A stretch of DNA of 64,000 nucleotides, from contig CALHWD010000005.1 of assembly GCA_938036825.1 (NCBI GenBank), positions 135,320 through 199,319 on the forward strand. The letters run 5' to 3'. Position 1 is the first letter of the stretch; every line of letters starts with the position of its first letter. Positions 43,374-52,825 of this stretch are shown here, piece after piece. The DNA is from an uncultured Candidatus Saccharibacteria bacterium (lineage in GTDB: Bacteria; Patescibacteriota; Saccharimonadia; Saccharimonadales; Saccharimonadaceae). Position numbers and translations under genes: made by a program. The notes under the pieces are model-generated. The model made no database searches and was not told the DNA's origin. It saw only the letters and a program-made list of their open reading frames with translations.

Positions 43374-45704
43374 GTGAGACGATATTGGACGCATTTTCGG
43401 TTTGCAGGTGTGGCAGCAGTGGTAGTGCTAGGAGTTAGCTTTATGCAGCTACGTCAGGTGGCAATGGCCGAGCCCGCTACTAATTCTGGCTCCAATTCAT
43501 CCACCAAAAAAGATAATAAGCCCGACATCTGCGATCCTAATACGATGCGCTTTAAGACTACAGCGCTGAGTTCCCCGACCGACAAAGCCCGCGCCGCTAA
43601 GGCCCTCGCCAACCTTCGCAGCCTCATGCAGCCCATCCGCAACGCTGGCGATGGCAGCACCATCACCGCTGCCAAGCAGTACGGCACGGACTACACCGGC
43701 GAGATAAAGGGCTCATTCCAGCTCAAGAACAGTGGTAGCTATGCCACTGGCAACCCCACACCTCTCTCCGTTACTTCGCCATCATCTGTGCCAGGTAACT
43801 ACCGTGGCAAGGTATCGGGCAAGGCACCTACCGGTGGGAGCCGCGTTGTCAAAGCCTTCCGCGCTACTGATGCCGAATACGAGCAAGGCAAGGTCACCCC
43901 TGCTCAAGTGCAGGGCGATGGCAGCTGGACGCTCGACCTCTCGCCGGTCGATGGCAGCATTGGTGGCGAGTGGCGCTTCCGTCTCTATGATGCCAGTAGC
44001 GGCCAACCTCTCGGCGAGAGCTGGCCACGCGTCAATGAGTACCAAAATGTCGAGATCCAATCATACGTCATCACCGACCAAACCTACCTCGTTGCCAAGC
44101 AAGCCGCCAACACCAACCGCACCTTTAGCTTTCCGGGTACCGAGAAGGGCCACAAGATGCTGCGCCTGGTGGATACGCGCAGCAACAAAATCCTCGCTGA
44201 GTACTTCCAGCCACAGCTGGCGGGGCTGATCCGCTCGTACGAGTTCTCACCTGGCCAGGATGGCTACGGCACTCATCGCGTGCACTATTCATTTATGTAC
44301 GATCAGTCGCTGGCGCTGCTTGTGGCGGTTGGTGCGGGCGACAAAGCAATGGCAGACCAGCTCGTCAATGGCTTCAAAACCATCCAGATCAAATCCGGCC
44401 GGTCGCGTGGTGCCTTCCCTTCCAGCGCTCATCAACTCGACCCCAGTAACCAGCAGGCGCGCTATTATACTGGCGGAGTAGCCTTCGTTCTCTATGCGCT
44501 CATCCGCTACCAAGAGAAGTTTGGCGATATCAATGGTGTCAGCAGCATGGTGCGCTCTGCCCTGGCCTGGGTCAAGACTAAGAAAAGCACATCCGGCCCC
44601 GGTGCTGGCCTCTACCGCGGTGGCACAAATATCAATGACGATGACAACAACAAGCAGTTTGAGATCGCCTGGCACTCCACTGAGCACAATACCGACCTCT
44701 GGCATGTGTACGAGCGAGCCTCGCAAGTCTACGGCGACGCCAGCTACCGCCAAGAGGCCGACAGCCTGGCCAAAGTCATTATGGAGAAACTGTGGAATAA
44801 AGCCGAGAATCGCTTCGACCAAGGACTTGACGACCATGCCAAAGCGCTGGACACCTCCAGCTGGGGCTCTATTTTCCTCAACGCAATCGGCGAGTACGAC
44901 AAAGCCAAAGTCTCGCTAGCCTACACGCGCAACTTTACCATGAGCCGCGCAGGGTCTCAGGGCTACACCCCATACCTAACTGGCACCTACACCCCCACCG
45001 TCTGGTTTGAAGGGACATTCGGCGTCACCCAGGCCTACAACGTCGCAGGCAACAAAGACGAAGTTGCTGCTAGCGCCCAGCGAACGTACCCATCTCAGGG
45101 AGCTAATGGTGCTTGGCCTTACGTTACCAATGTCGACGAAGCGAACCAAATGACGAATGCTTACTCTGTAGCCTCTACTGCATGGTACTTGCTGGCTACT
45201 GCTTACCCCGATGCCATTTGGTCAGAATGCCGCACCGACAAAAAGCCCGACGAGAAGAAGCAGCCGCCAATGGTGCGCCACATCGGCAAGGTCACCCTAG
45301 ACAAGTTCCTCGCTGGCGAAGACAAACCACTGTGGGTCTTCATCCTTATCTCGCTGCTTGCTCTCTTGGTCGGCATTGCCGCACTCATTCTCTACCTCAT
45401 CCGGCGTCATTATGCCAAGAATGCTGCCGCTACGCAGCTGGGTAGCAAAGATAATAACACTCCTCCAGGTGGGCCACCAAGCCCGAGTGGTGGTAGCGGT
45501 ACGCCTCCGCCAAGCGGCTCAGCCAGCGGCCTGGGCGGCCTCGCGATGAGTGCTCCACCGCGCACTACTCCGCCGCCACTCCGCTCTAGTGCATCACCCA
45601 GCCGCGGTACCTCCATCGCTGTCCAGAGTGGCACCTCGCACCATGTATCACCACGACCCGCACCAAGTAGCCCACCACCACGGTCACCCAGCGTATCGGG
45701 CTAG
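43374..45704 (+). CDS. Membrane-anchored six-hairpin glycosidase-like protein
   Basis: 776 aa from GTG 43374 (AGGAG ten bases upstream; ATG 43302 is the alternative). Signal anchor (about 10-30), a beta-sandwich region (about 60-200), then an alpha/alpha-barrel-like domain with repeated helix pairs: QARYYTGGVAFVLYALIRYQ, HSTEHNTDLWHVYERASQVY and NQMTNAYSVASTAWYLLATA. The fold is that of six-hairpin glycosidases, so polysaccharide cleavage is likely; the substrate is unknown. A C-terminal membrane helix (about 670-692) and an 80-residue Pro/Ser/Gly-rich tail follow. Confidence 0.7.
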   Translation: MRRYWTHFRFAGVAAVVVLGVSFMQLRQVAMAEPATNSGSNSSTKKDNKPDICDPNTMRFKTTALSSPTDKARAAKALANLRSLMQPIRNAGDGSTITAAKQYGTDYTGEIKGSFQLKNSGSYATGNPTPLSVTSPSSVPGNYRGKVSGKAPTGGSRVVKAFRATDAEYEQGKVTPAQVQGDGSWTLDLSPVDGSIGGEWRFRLYDASSGQPLGESWPRVNEYQNVEIQSYVITDQTYLVAKQAANTNRTFSFPGTEKGHKMLRLVDTRSNKILAEYFQPQLAGLIRSYEFSPGQDGYGTHRVHYSFMYDQSLALLVAVGAGDKAMADQLVNGFKTIQIKSGRSRGAFPSSAHQLDPSNQQARYYTGGVAFVLYALIRYQEKFGDINGVSSMVRSALAWVKTKKSTSGPGAGLYRGGTNINDDDNNKQFEIAWHSTEHNTDLWHVYERASQVYGDASYRQEADSLAKVIMEKLWNKAENRFDQGLDDHAKALDTSSWGSIFLNAIGEYDKAKVSLAYTRNFTMSRAGSQGYTPYLTGTYTPTVWFEGTFGVTQAYNVAGNKDEVAASAQRTYPSQGANGAWPYVTNVDEANQMTNAYSVASTAWYLLATAYPDAIWSECRTDKKPDEKKQPPMVRHIGKVTLDKFLAGEDKPLWVFILISLLALLVGIAALILYLIRRHYAKNAAATQLGSKDNNTPPGGPPSPSGGSGTPPPSGSASGLGGLAMSAPPRTTPPPLRSSASPSRGTSIAVQSGTSHHVSPRPAPSSPPPRSPSVSG

Positions 45705-45715
45705 CTCACTGCAAG

Positions 45716-45747
45716 AAACCACCAGTAAGCACTGGTGGTTTTGTTTG
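45716..45747 (+). terminator. Terminator of the glycosidase-like gene
   Basis: AAACCACCAGT (45716-45726) pairs with 45731-45741, loop of four, followed by TTTGTTTG. Confidence 0.88.
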
Positions 45748-45906
45748 TGTAAAAGGCTTCTGTTATTTATACCGCGCTGCAGCCTCTATCTCTTCGGAGT
45801 TCTGCAGATGAGCGTTTAGCGTTTTTTGGAGGATCATCTTTACGCCGAGGCACAAAATCATAAGCATAGCAAATGAGCTTGTACTCTTGCTGGGAAGGGA
45901 GTAACT

Positions 45907-47592
45907 CTACGCCGCTATCTTCATTGCTTCCGCTGGTGGGTCAACCAGCTGCTCTACCACCTCATACTCACCAGAAAATTCGTGGTACACTGTAGAGAAT
46001 TGCTTTGTCTCAGCACCAAGCCAGGCTTTATTATCCTCTACAATAACATCTATTTCCCTTACTGGCGCTGGTGAAGCATATACCACGCCGGCCGTGTCAC
46101 TTCGAGCCACTGCCATAGTGTGCGCGATCGAAGCCGCAACTGGCTCATAATAGTCACTGCCAGACCCTTGAAAGCATGAGTGAAGCACTACGCGGCACAG
46201 TCCCTGGCTATCCGGCTTCATCAGGGCAAAGAGTTGCGCAAATGTTGGATCAGAGGCAATATCAATTGTCGATATGCCCGGCATGTCCATCGCCTCATCA
46301 AGCGACCAGTCGGCACCCACAAGGGCACTGTCATTGCCCTGCTCTGGATCCATTCCCATCTTTATTACACCTGGCGAGCCATGCCCTGCCAGAATAACAG
46401 TCGAAGGCTGGATGCCACGCTCTTGCAAAAATGCAACGTAGTATGGTATATCATACTCCACAAAGCCAACCTCGAAGTGTAGTGTTGCGGATGTATCACG
46501 ATCACCATGTTGTCGATTGATATTGGAGAGTGCACCATTATGATCATCCAGCGGCGTATTGCCCAGCACAACAGTCACTGGCCTGTTTTGTAGTGTCTCA
46601 AGCGTCTGGGGATCTTTATCAATCACATGCTTCATCAAGTCTATCTGCTTTGAATCAAGGTCCCCAAGCATACTAATGCCAGTGTGCTCATACACATCCA
46701 TCAGTGTACGAACACCACAGCGCTCTATAAGTCGCACTGTCTTGATGAGGTCTCGTTTGTGATTCTTGTAGTAGCCCTCGAGCTTGAACTTCTCACTCAC
46801 TGAGTGGTAACGATTATGGAGGCCTGTTGCCATTCGCAGCGGCAGCGTTGGGCTTTCATTATAGCCTCGCCACGCCTGCTCTAGTATATCCGTCGCAAAA
46901 AGCGCCTGGCTCTCGTAAAGCTCATCCTGGCTGTAGCGTTTCGTTGGGTACAGCCGGTCTGTTAGCTCATGCAGCCAGCATGCCCGCATACCATGCAGTC
47001 TGTCCTTGGGTATGATTTCTTCTGCAGCTGGCGAATGGAGCGTCTTGACGACTGATGAGTTATTCGCCATGATAGTATAGAGATTGAGCAAGTCAACTGC
47101 ATGTTCATGATCATCCGACTTCTCGATACGAGCCGCCTGCCATAAGGTATGCATAGCGCGCTCGTCATCATGCTGACTATCTTTCCACAAATGCATGATC
47201 GTTTCGCGCGGCAAATAGCGACAGGCAAAGCGAAGCGTCTCGGTTGCTGCAGCACTATAGGCCTGATCCGTTAGCTTATCTTCGTCCGTTTTTTTATGAC
47301 GATAGGTCTCTGCAATGAAGAATATTTTCAGTGCTGATTCTATCTCACCAGGATTATCCAGCTCATGTTGCTTCGCAAACTCCGCCGCCAACGACTGCCG
47401 CGCTGTTTCTTCTTTAATCCAGTAGCGCCATGCAGCATTCACGTTACCGCCAGCATGGTCCTTCATCCTGTTAACCCCAGCTAGCTGGTGCACTGCTTGC
47501 ATCAAATCACTTGGTTCTGTTGTCTGCTCAAAGCGTTTCGCATCATGCATGGCAGCATCGCGTGCGCGCGGGTCATTCTCGTATTGTGGCAT
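45907..47592 (-). CDS. Caspase-like (clan CD) cysteine-peptidase-like protein 1
   Basis: 561 aa from ATG 47592 (GAGGAAAG just upstream). The N-terminal 330 residues are helical and unrecognised. The C-terminal part has strand-His VILAGHGSPG (His about 404) and strand-Cys VVLHSCFQGSG (Cys about 473), followed by a helix and VVYASPAPV. This His/Cys spacing is that of clan CD peptidases (caspase, CHAT, C80). No signal peptide is present. A paralog with the same blocks lies at 58420-60507. Role unknown; a toxin, effector or self-cleaving protein is possible. Confidence 0.6.
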   Translation of the reverse strand: MPQYENDPRARDAAMHDAKRFEQTTEPSDLMQAVHQLAGVNRMKDHAGGNVNAAWRYWIKEETARQSLAAEFAKQHELDNPGEIESALKIFFIAETYRHKKTDEDKLTDQAYSAAATETLRFACRYLPRETIMHLWKDSQHDDERAMHTLWQAARIEKSDDHEHAVDLLNLYTIMANNSSVVKTLHSPAAEEIIPKDRLHGMRACWLHELTDRLYPTKRYSQDELYESQALFATDILEQAWRGYNESPTLPLRMATGLHNRYHSVSEKFKLEGYYKNHKRDLIKTVRLIERCGVRTLMDVYEHTGISMLGDLDSKQIDLMKHVIDKDPQTLETLQNRPVTVVLGNTPLDDHNGALSNINRQHGDRDTSATLHFEVGFVEYDIPYYVAFLQERGIQPSTVILAGHGSPGVIKMGMDPEQGNDSALVGADWSLDEAMDMPGISTIDIASDPTFAQLFALMKPDSQGLCRVVLHSCFQGSGSDYYEPVAASIAHTMAVARSDTAGVVYASPAPVREIDVIVEDNKAWLGAETKQFSTVYHEFSGEYEVVEQLVDPPAEAMKIAA

Positions 47593-47755
47593 TGTCTTTC
47601 CTCTTTTTGGTGTCATTATTATGTAGGGTCTCGTCTTATATGTCAAGGGTATACTACCGAGACATCAAGTTCACATCAATCCTAGCAATTGCTCTACTCA
47701 TGGCCAGATTCTCTTCTCGCTCTTTATCTATTAGGGTATAGGCTGCAAAGTCACC

Positions 47756-49261
47756 CTAATCCAGCTTCACCCCTGGGTACACCGCCCGGGTGGTTTCGTC
47801 GATGTCGCTTTTGAGCTGTGGGAATGGCACACCTTCGCGCGCCGTGACGCCTTCAAAAATCCAGAAGACGCGCTCGCTAAAGCCCCAGCCACAGGCTGGC
47901 GGCATGCCGTATTCCAGCATTTCCACGTAGTCGATATCCAGCATCATAGCCTCCTCGTCGCCAGCGTCGCGCATCTGCTGCTGCTCCACAAAGCGGTTCA
48001 GCTGGTCGATCGGGTCGTTCAGCTCACTAAAGCCATTGCCAAGTTCGCTGCCGGCAATCACCGGCTGGAAACGCTCCACCGTCTGCGGGTTATCTGGGTT
48101 GGTTTTGGATAGCGGGCTAATAAACTTCGGCGTATTAACCAGCCAGACGGGCCCAGCCACCGTCTTGCGGATGTTCTTCCACAGTTTATCGATGCCGCGT
48201 GGGATGGAATCGGTCTTTTCTACCTCCAGACCATGTTCTTTCAACGTGGCAGCTACCTCGTCGATCGTGGTATTATACACATCAATCCCGTAGTGCTTGT
48301 TGATCACCTCAGCATAGTCCCACACCTGCCACTGGCCACTCATATCGACCTCAAACTCGCCCAGGCGAAACTGCAGGGTACCAAACGTCCGCTCCAGCAC
48401 ATACTTATACATGTCTTCCATAAAGCGCATGCCTCGCTGCCAGTCCCAATAGGCGGCGTACCACTCCATGGCGATATGCTCGGGCAGGTGCTCATCAGAA
48501 TAATTCTCGTTGCGAAAGCGCGGGCCAATATCGTACACCTTCTCAAACCCGGCCCCCAGCAGGCGCTTGAGCGGCAGCTCGTGACTAATCCGTAGATAGA
48601 ACTGCTGGTCATCCAGCGCATCCATGTGAGTGACGAAGGGGTTGGCATCCGCTCCACCAGTGGTGTGCTCTAACACCGGTACGTTGACTTCAGTAAAGCC
48701 ATGCTGGTTGAGGTAATCACGCGTCGCCTGCCAAAACACGCTGCGACGGTAAAAGCGCTGGCGCACCGCTGGGTTGACATTCATATCCACATAGCGGCGG
48801 CGAAAACGCTCTTCCTTATTCTCGAGCTTTTCTGGCATTGGCCGCAGAGCTTTGGCGAGCAGCCGCAGCTCGCGCACGCCCACCGAAATCTCACCCGTCT
48901 TCGTCCGCAGCACCGTGCCAGTTGCCTCGACAAAGTCGCCCGTGTCGAGTAGTTTGAGCTGTTTCATGCTGAGAATACCGCGCGGAGCGTCGAGCTCAGC
49001 CATTGTGTCGCGCTGCAGATAGAGCTGCACTGCGCCGCTCGCGTCTTGCAGCTTGATGAAGGCCAATTTGCCAAAACTGCGAATGGACACCACGCGCCCA
49101 GCCACCGTCACCTCCTGGCCAGCCAGTTCGTCGTACTGCGTGACCACTGTCGCACAGTCGTATGTGCGCTCAGTGTGTGCTGGGTAAGGGTCGATACCTA
49201 GCTCGCGCAGAGCTGCTAATTTTCGTAATCGTTCGTCTCGGTAGTCTTGTAATGTCGCCAT
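47756..49261 (-). CDS. lysS: Lysyl-tRNA synthetase, class II
   Basis: 501 aa. N-terminal OB-fold anticodon-binding domain (TVAGRVVSIRSFGKLAFIKL), class II core with motif 2 FRNENYSDEHLPEHIAMEWY and motif 3 around ACGWGFSERVFWIFEG; the metal-binding Glu residues are in the C-terminal third. Charges tRNA-Lys. TATAAT lies 11 bases before ATG 49261, giving a short leader of about four bases and no Shine-Dalgarno. Confidence 0.94.
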   Translation of the reverse strand: MATLQDYRDERLRKLAALRELGIDPYPAHTERTYDCATVVTQYDELAGQEVTVAGRVVSIRSFGKLAFIKLQDASGAVQLYLQRDTMAELDAPRGILSMKQLKLLDTGDFVEATGTVLRTKTGEISVGVRELRLLAKALRPMPEKLENKEERFRRRYVDMNVNPAVRQRFYRRSVFWQATRDYLNQHGFTEVNVPVLEHTTGGADANPFVTHMDALDDQQFYLRISHELPLKRLLGAGFEKVYDIGPRFRNENYSDEHLPEHIAMEWYAAYWDWQRGMRFMEDMYKYVLERTFGTLQFRLGEFEVDMSGQWQVWDYAEVINKHYGIDVYNTTIDEVAATLKEHGLEVEKTDSIPRGIDKLWKNIRKTVAGPVWLVNTPKFISPLSKTNPDNPQTVERFQPVIAGSELGNGFSELNDPIDQLNRFVEQQQMRDAGDEEAMMLDIDYVEMLEYGMPPACGWGFSERVFWIFEGVTAREGVPFPQLKSDIDETTRAVYPGVKLD

Positions 49262-49375
49262 AATTGCTTGCTATTATAGCGGAGAATGGGATGGTTGTCG
49301 ACTAGGACGGCAGCCTAATCGCTCCGCTCTACCAAGTTCTTAGAGAAGTGCGGCACTCAGCAGCTAATCTCTCTC

Positions 49376-50002
49376 CTATTTTGATTGCGAAGAAGTAGTC
49401 TGTGGTGCGCATGCAATTGCTGCTTCACCAGGGCCAGATGCAGTCATCGAGGCCTGTGTGTCCGTGCCAGTATACCCAATATCGGGTGATGTCGTCATAT
49501 TCCAGCCACCCTTGCCAGTCTTGCTTGGGCCAGTTGCAATGGCAATTGGTACCTGGTGCGCCCCTCTCTTTGCATTCGATGAATACACCAGTGTCGCTTG
49601 CGTCCGTTCTTGTTCGCCCGTCGAGAATTTTACCATAGTGAGTCGTGTTGTGCTGCCATCAGGGTTTGTGATGGTTGTTTGTGGGTTCTCTGCTGTCACA
49701 GTTATTTCTTGACGGGTTTTATCGCGACAATGAGTTTTGTCAGTGGCTGGATCGGTCACAAAGGGACTCTCTGTATACTTCGCCAGCTCACCAGAAGTTG
49801 GCCGCGCTGCAGCAACCGAGGTTTTTTCGCCAGGTTGGTAGTGCTGGTAGCCAATATAGCCCCCACCAATCAGCGCTACCGCAGCTGCAGCGAGCGCGGT
49901 GATTCGCCGCACTGCCGGGTGTTTATTATGCTCATATTTTAACCTCTTATCTGTATCCCCTTTGCTGGGGCGATGTGCGTGTCGTGCTGTATATCGAGTC
50001 AT
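49376..50002 (-). CDS. Membrane-anchored hypothetical protein, 208 aa
   Basis: Basic, His-rich cytoplasmic tail, one membrane helix (about 31-51, ITALAAAAVALIGGGYIGY), then an extracytoplasmic Thr/Gly-rich domain with two Cys that might form a disulfide (CRDKTRQEITV and IACAPQ). No family is recognised. AAGGAG lies six bases before ATG 50002. Likely a surface protein. Confidence 0.6.
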   Translation of the reverse strand: MTRYTARHAHRPSKGDTDKRLKYEHNKHPAVRRITALAAAAVALIGGGYIGYQHYQPGEKTSVAAARPTSGELAKYTESPFVTDPATDKTHCRDKTRQEITVTAENPQTTITNPDGSTTRLTMVKFSTGEQERTQATLVYSSNAKRGAHQVPIAIATGPSKTGKGGWNMTTSPDIGYTGTDTQASMTASGPGEAAIACAPQTTSSQSK

Positions 50003-50240
50003 CGTCGGTCTCCTTGGGCTGTTATGGTTGATTGTCTATCATAGCATAACATCGACAATAACGCAATGATAGTGAATTGCTTATGGTTTGGTATGGTTAT
50101 TCTGTATTCCCAGCAAATCAAGATTTTTCATATATTTAGCCTTTAGTATCAATACTAAAAGATTATTAACTATCGAAGGGCTGGATACATGCACCGTGCG
50201 TATAACTACATCCCTACTCTGCTGCTTTAATACTCACAGC

Positions 50241-50269
50241 AAAAGCCGAGCAGTTCATGCTGCTCGGCC
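50241..50269 (-). terminator. Terminator of greA
   Basis: GCCGAGCAG (50245-50253) pairs with 50260-50268 around a six-base loop, followed on the minus strand by TTTTGCT. It lies about 20 bases past the greA stop. Confidence 0.85.
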
Positions 50270-50287
50270 TATTATTTTGAGATATAC

Positions 50288-50746
50288 TTATTGCACCTGC
50301 TGAATAGTGTAGGTGATCTCGCCCTTGGGGGTGGTGATCGTCACCTGCTCACCTGCACGGTGGCCCAGCAAGGCTTGGCCAAGAGGCGATTCGTCGCTAA
50401 TCTTGTTCTCCAGCGGATCAGCCTCAACTGGGCCTACCACAGTATAGGTCTTTTCTAACCCAGCGTCCGAAGCGAGGGAGACGGTGCTACCGAGGTGGAT
50501 AGCACCAGTACTTGGGGCAGTAATCTGCTCGGCATTAAGCAAGATCTCCTCGATTTCGGCAATGCGCGTCTCTACCACGCCTTGCTCTTCGCGAGCGCTG
50601 TCGTACTCGGCGTTTTCACTCAGGTCGCCGTAGTCGCGAGCCTCAGCAATCTTCTCGGCAATCTCGCCGCGACGGCCCTTCAGCTCCTCCAGCTCTGCCT
50701 CGAGCTCTTGGCGGCCAGTATCAGTAATCTGGTAGGTTTTTTTCAT
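50288..50746 (-). CDS. greA: Transcription elongation factor GreA
   Basis: 152 aa, close to the usual 158. N-terminal antiparallel coiled coil with ELEAELEELKGRRGEIAEKI and the acidic tip region DLSENAEYDSAREEQ that reaches into RNA polymerase to stimulate cleavage of backtracked RNA; C-terminal FKBP-like domain (YTVVGPVEADPLENKISDES, SPLGQALLGHRAGEQV). ATG 50746 is about ten bases from AAAGGAG; upstream Mets are too close to that site. Confidence 0.94.
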   Translation of the reverse strand: MKKTYQITDTGRQELEAELEELKGRRGEIAEKIAEARDYGDLSENAEYDSAREEQGVVETRIAEIEEILLNAEQITAPSTGAIHLGSTVSLASDAGLEKTYTVVGPVEADPLENKISDESPLGQALLGHRAGEQVTITTPKGEITYTIQQVQ

Positions 50747-50797
50747 TATCTTCATACTCCTTTCTTGCAAAGTCGGTGAGGCATGCCAGGGGCATGG

Positions 50798-52519
50798 CTA
50801 TACCTTGCGACAAGCTCCGCAATGGTTACCCAGTGTAGCAAGCAATTGGCTTGTCGTCAAGCGCTGCTGCTTGCCCGTCCGGCGATCTACGACCTCCCAC
50901 TCCTCTGTCTCAAGCAGTCGGTCGCTCACCGTGACGCGGGTTGGCATGCCGAGTAGCTCTGCATCGGCAAATTTTTCCCCGGGACGAGCGGCGCGGTCGT
51001 CGTATAGCACTGTAATGCCAGCGTGCTGTAGTGTATCATAAAGCTTATCTGCCGCCGCTACCGATTCCTTGCCAATCTGCACCAAGTGTACGCGGGCTGG
51101 AGCTATTTCCTCAGGCCACACTAGGCCTTTGTCGTCAGCGAGTTTCTCCACAATCACACCCATCACGCGGGTAATACCAATACCGTAGCTGCCCATGTAG
51201 GCGTGATGCTGGCGGCCATCCTCGCCGGTAAAAACAAGGCCCATCTCCTCTGATTTTTGGGTACCAAAGTTGAAGATATTGCCCACCTCGGCCGTGCGAC
51301 GTTTTTGGTAGACTTCGCCAGTCTCAGGCGAAATATCACCTTTTTTCGCAAGTTTAATCTCGACGAACTCGCTTGGTCGCGGTATATCACGGCCCCAGTT
51401 AGCGTTATAGGCATGCTGACCAGTTTTATTGGCACCAGTTTCAAAGTTCACCATATCTTCACATGAATCATCGACAAACAGCCGCACATTCTCTGGTAGA
51501 TTATATAGCCCAGCAAAGCCTAGCTTCGCCCCTGTTGTTGCCTCAATCTGTTCACCATCCGCCAAGCGCAGCCACGATACGTCCGCCACCGCCTTAAGCT
51601 TATCTTCGTTAATTTCATAGTCACTCCGTACTACCGCCAGCAACATACCATCTGGCGAATCATACAACATCGACTTAGTGCTAGCTGTGCGCGGAATGTC
51701 CAGCGCTTTCGTCAGCGCTTCCGCACCGATGATATTTTCGTCATCTAACATGCCTAATGGTTTCATGACAGCACCAGCATCCGGGTTCGGCGTTGCACGC
51801 ACCGGTGCAACTTCGGCGTTATAGGCAACATTCGTACTTGGCACGATGAAAATATCGTCCTCACCCGCCTCACAAATCGTCTGGAATTCGTGGCTAAACT
51901 TGGTAAAAGCTCCGCCGCTGGCAAACGTCACGTAGGTGTCATCCCCCAGGCCAAAACGGTTGTAGCAGCGCTTATAGGCCTCGATAACCTCTTGGTAGTA
52001 GGCGTCCAAATCTTCCTTACTGGCGTGGATGCTATACATGTCCTTCATGATAAACTCACGCCCGCGCATGATGCCGCTCTTGGCGCGCAGCTCGTTGCGG
52101 AGTTTGTTCTGGAATTGGTAGACGCTGATAGGCAGGTCTTTGTAACTCTTAAGGTAGCTGCGCAGCAGTTCGATAATCGGCTCCTCGTGCGTCCAGCCAA
52201 AACCGACCTCAGTGCCATCCTGCAGGTGCGACTTGAACCACACATCCACCAGCTCATCGCTCCAGCGGCCAGTCTCCTGCCAGAGCTCCTGGCGCTGCAG
52301 GGTACTCATCAGCAGTTCTTGGCTGCTGATGCGGTTCATTTCTTCGCGGACGATTTGCTTGATATTCTCGAGCACGGCCAGGCCCAGCGGCGTATAGGAA
52401 TAGACGCCGGCCATCGTCTTGTGCACGTAGCCAGCGCGAATCAGCAGCTGGGCATTGTGCGCCACCTCATCGGCGGGGGCTTGTTTGCGGGTACGGGTGA
52501 AGGTGTGTGATAATCGCAT
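50798..52519 (-). CDS. proS: Prolyl-tRNA synthetase, bacterial type
   Basis: 573 aa. Class II core with HTFTRTRKQAPADEVAHNAQ, motif 2 RNELRAKSGIMRGREFIMKD, an insertion (editing) domain (about 225-390), motif 3 GSYGIGITRVMGVIVE and a C-terminal anticodon-binding domain. Charges tRNA-Pro. A -10-like TACTAT/TATAAG lies 7-10 bases before ATG 52519, so the leader is very short. Copy B of the repeated RNA lies 87 bases upstream. Confidence 0.95.
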   Translation of the reverse strand: MRLSHTFTRTRKQAPADEVAHNAQLLIRAGYVHKTMAGVYSYTPLGLAVLENIKQIVREEMNRISSQELLMSTLQRQELWQETGRWSDELVDVWFKSHLQDGTEVGFGWTHEEPIIELLRSYLKSYKDLPISVYQFQNKLRNELRAKSGIMRGREFIMKDMYSIHASKEDLDAYYQEVIEAYKRCYNRFGLGDDTYVTFASGGAFTKFSHEFQTICEAGEDDIFIVPSTNVAYNAEVAPVRATPNPDAGAVMKPLGMLDDENIIGAEALTKALDIPRTASTKSMLYDSPDGMLLAVVRSDYEINEDKLKAVADVSWLRLADGEQIEATTGAKLGFAGLYNLPENVRLFVDDSCEDMVNFETGANKTGQHAYNANWGRDIPRPSEFVEIKLAKKGDISPETGEVYQKRRTAEVGNIFNFGTQKSEEMGLVFTGEDGRQHHAYMGSYGIGITRVMGVIVEKLADDKGLVWPEEIAPARVHLVQIGKESVAAADKLYDTLQHAGITVLYDDRAARPGEKFADAELLGMPTRVTVSDRLLETEEWEVVDRRTGKQQRLTTSQLLATLGNHCGACRKV

Positions 52520-52605
52520 AATCTCTCTTATAGTAACACAGGATTGGCAAAAGCGGCATGAGACAGCTAGGTTGAATGCTCATAATTTCATCTCAAAAAC
52601 CATCG

Positions 52606-52722
52606 CTGGCGCAGAAGCTCACCAAACCGAAAATGTTCCGGCCAGATAGAATGGTGGTGCTTTTCCGTATATTTGGTTGCTGGCCTCCAGATATTTTCTT
52701 GTTCGATGAGCTCCTGCGCCAG
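52606..52722 (-). ncRNA. Repeated structured RNA, copy B
   Basis: 117 nt. P1 pairs 52701-52722 with 52606-52627 over 22 bp with three G-U pairs on the minus strand, and its outer part shares no sequence with P1 of copies A and C. Core: AAGAAAATATCTGGAGG, inner helix GGCCAG/CTGGCC, apical ACGGAAAAGC, then CCGGAACATTTTCGG. It lies between the CPBP protease stop (52826) and proS. Confidence 0.78.
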
Positions 52723-52825
52723 TAGAGAGATACCAAGAAAGAGGGGTTCTAGGATTGATACGGGGGAAAAGATATCGACACAAAATAAGATTTCTGAGTT
52801 AAGCTCGCTAGTCGGCTCATTCTCC

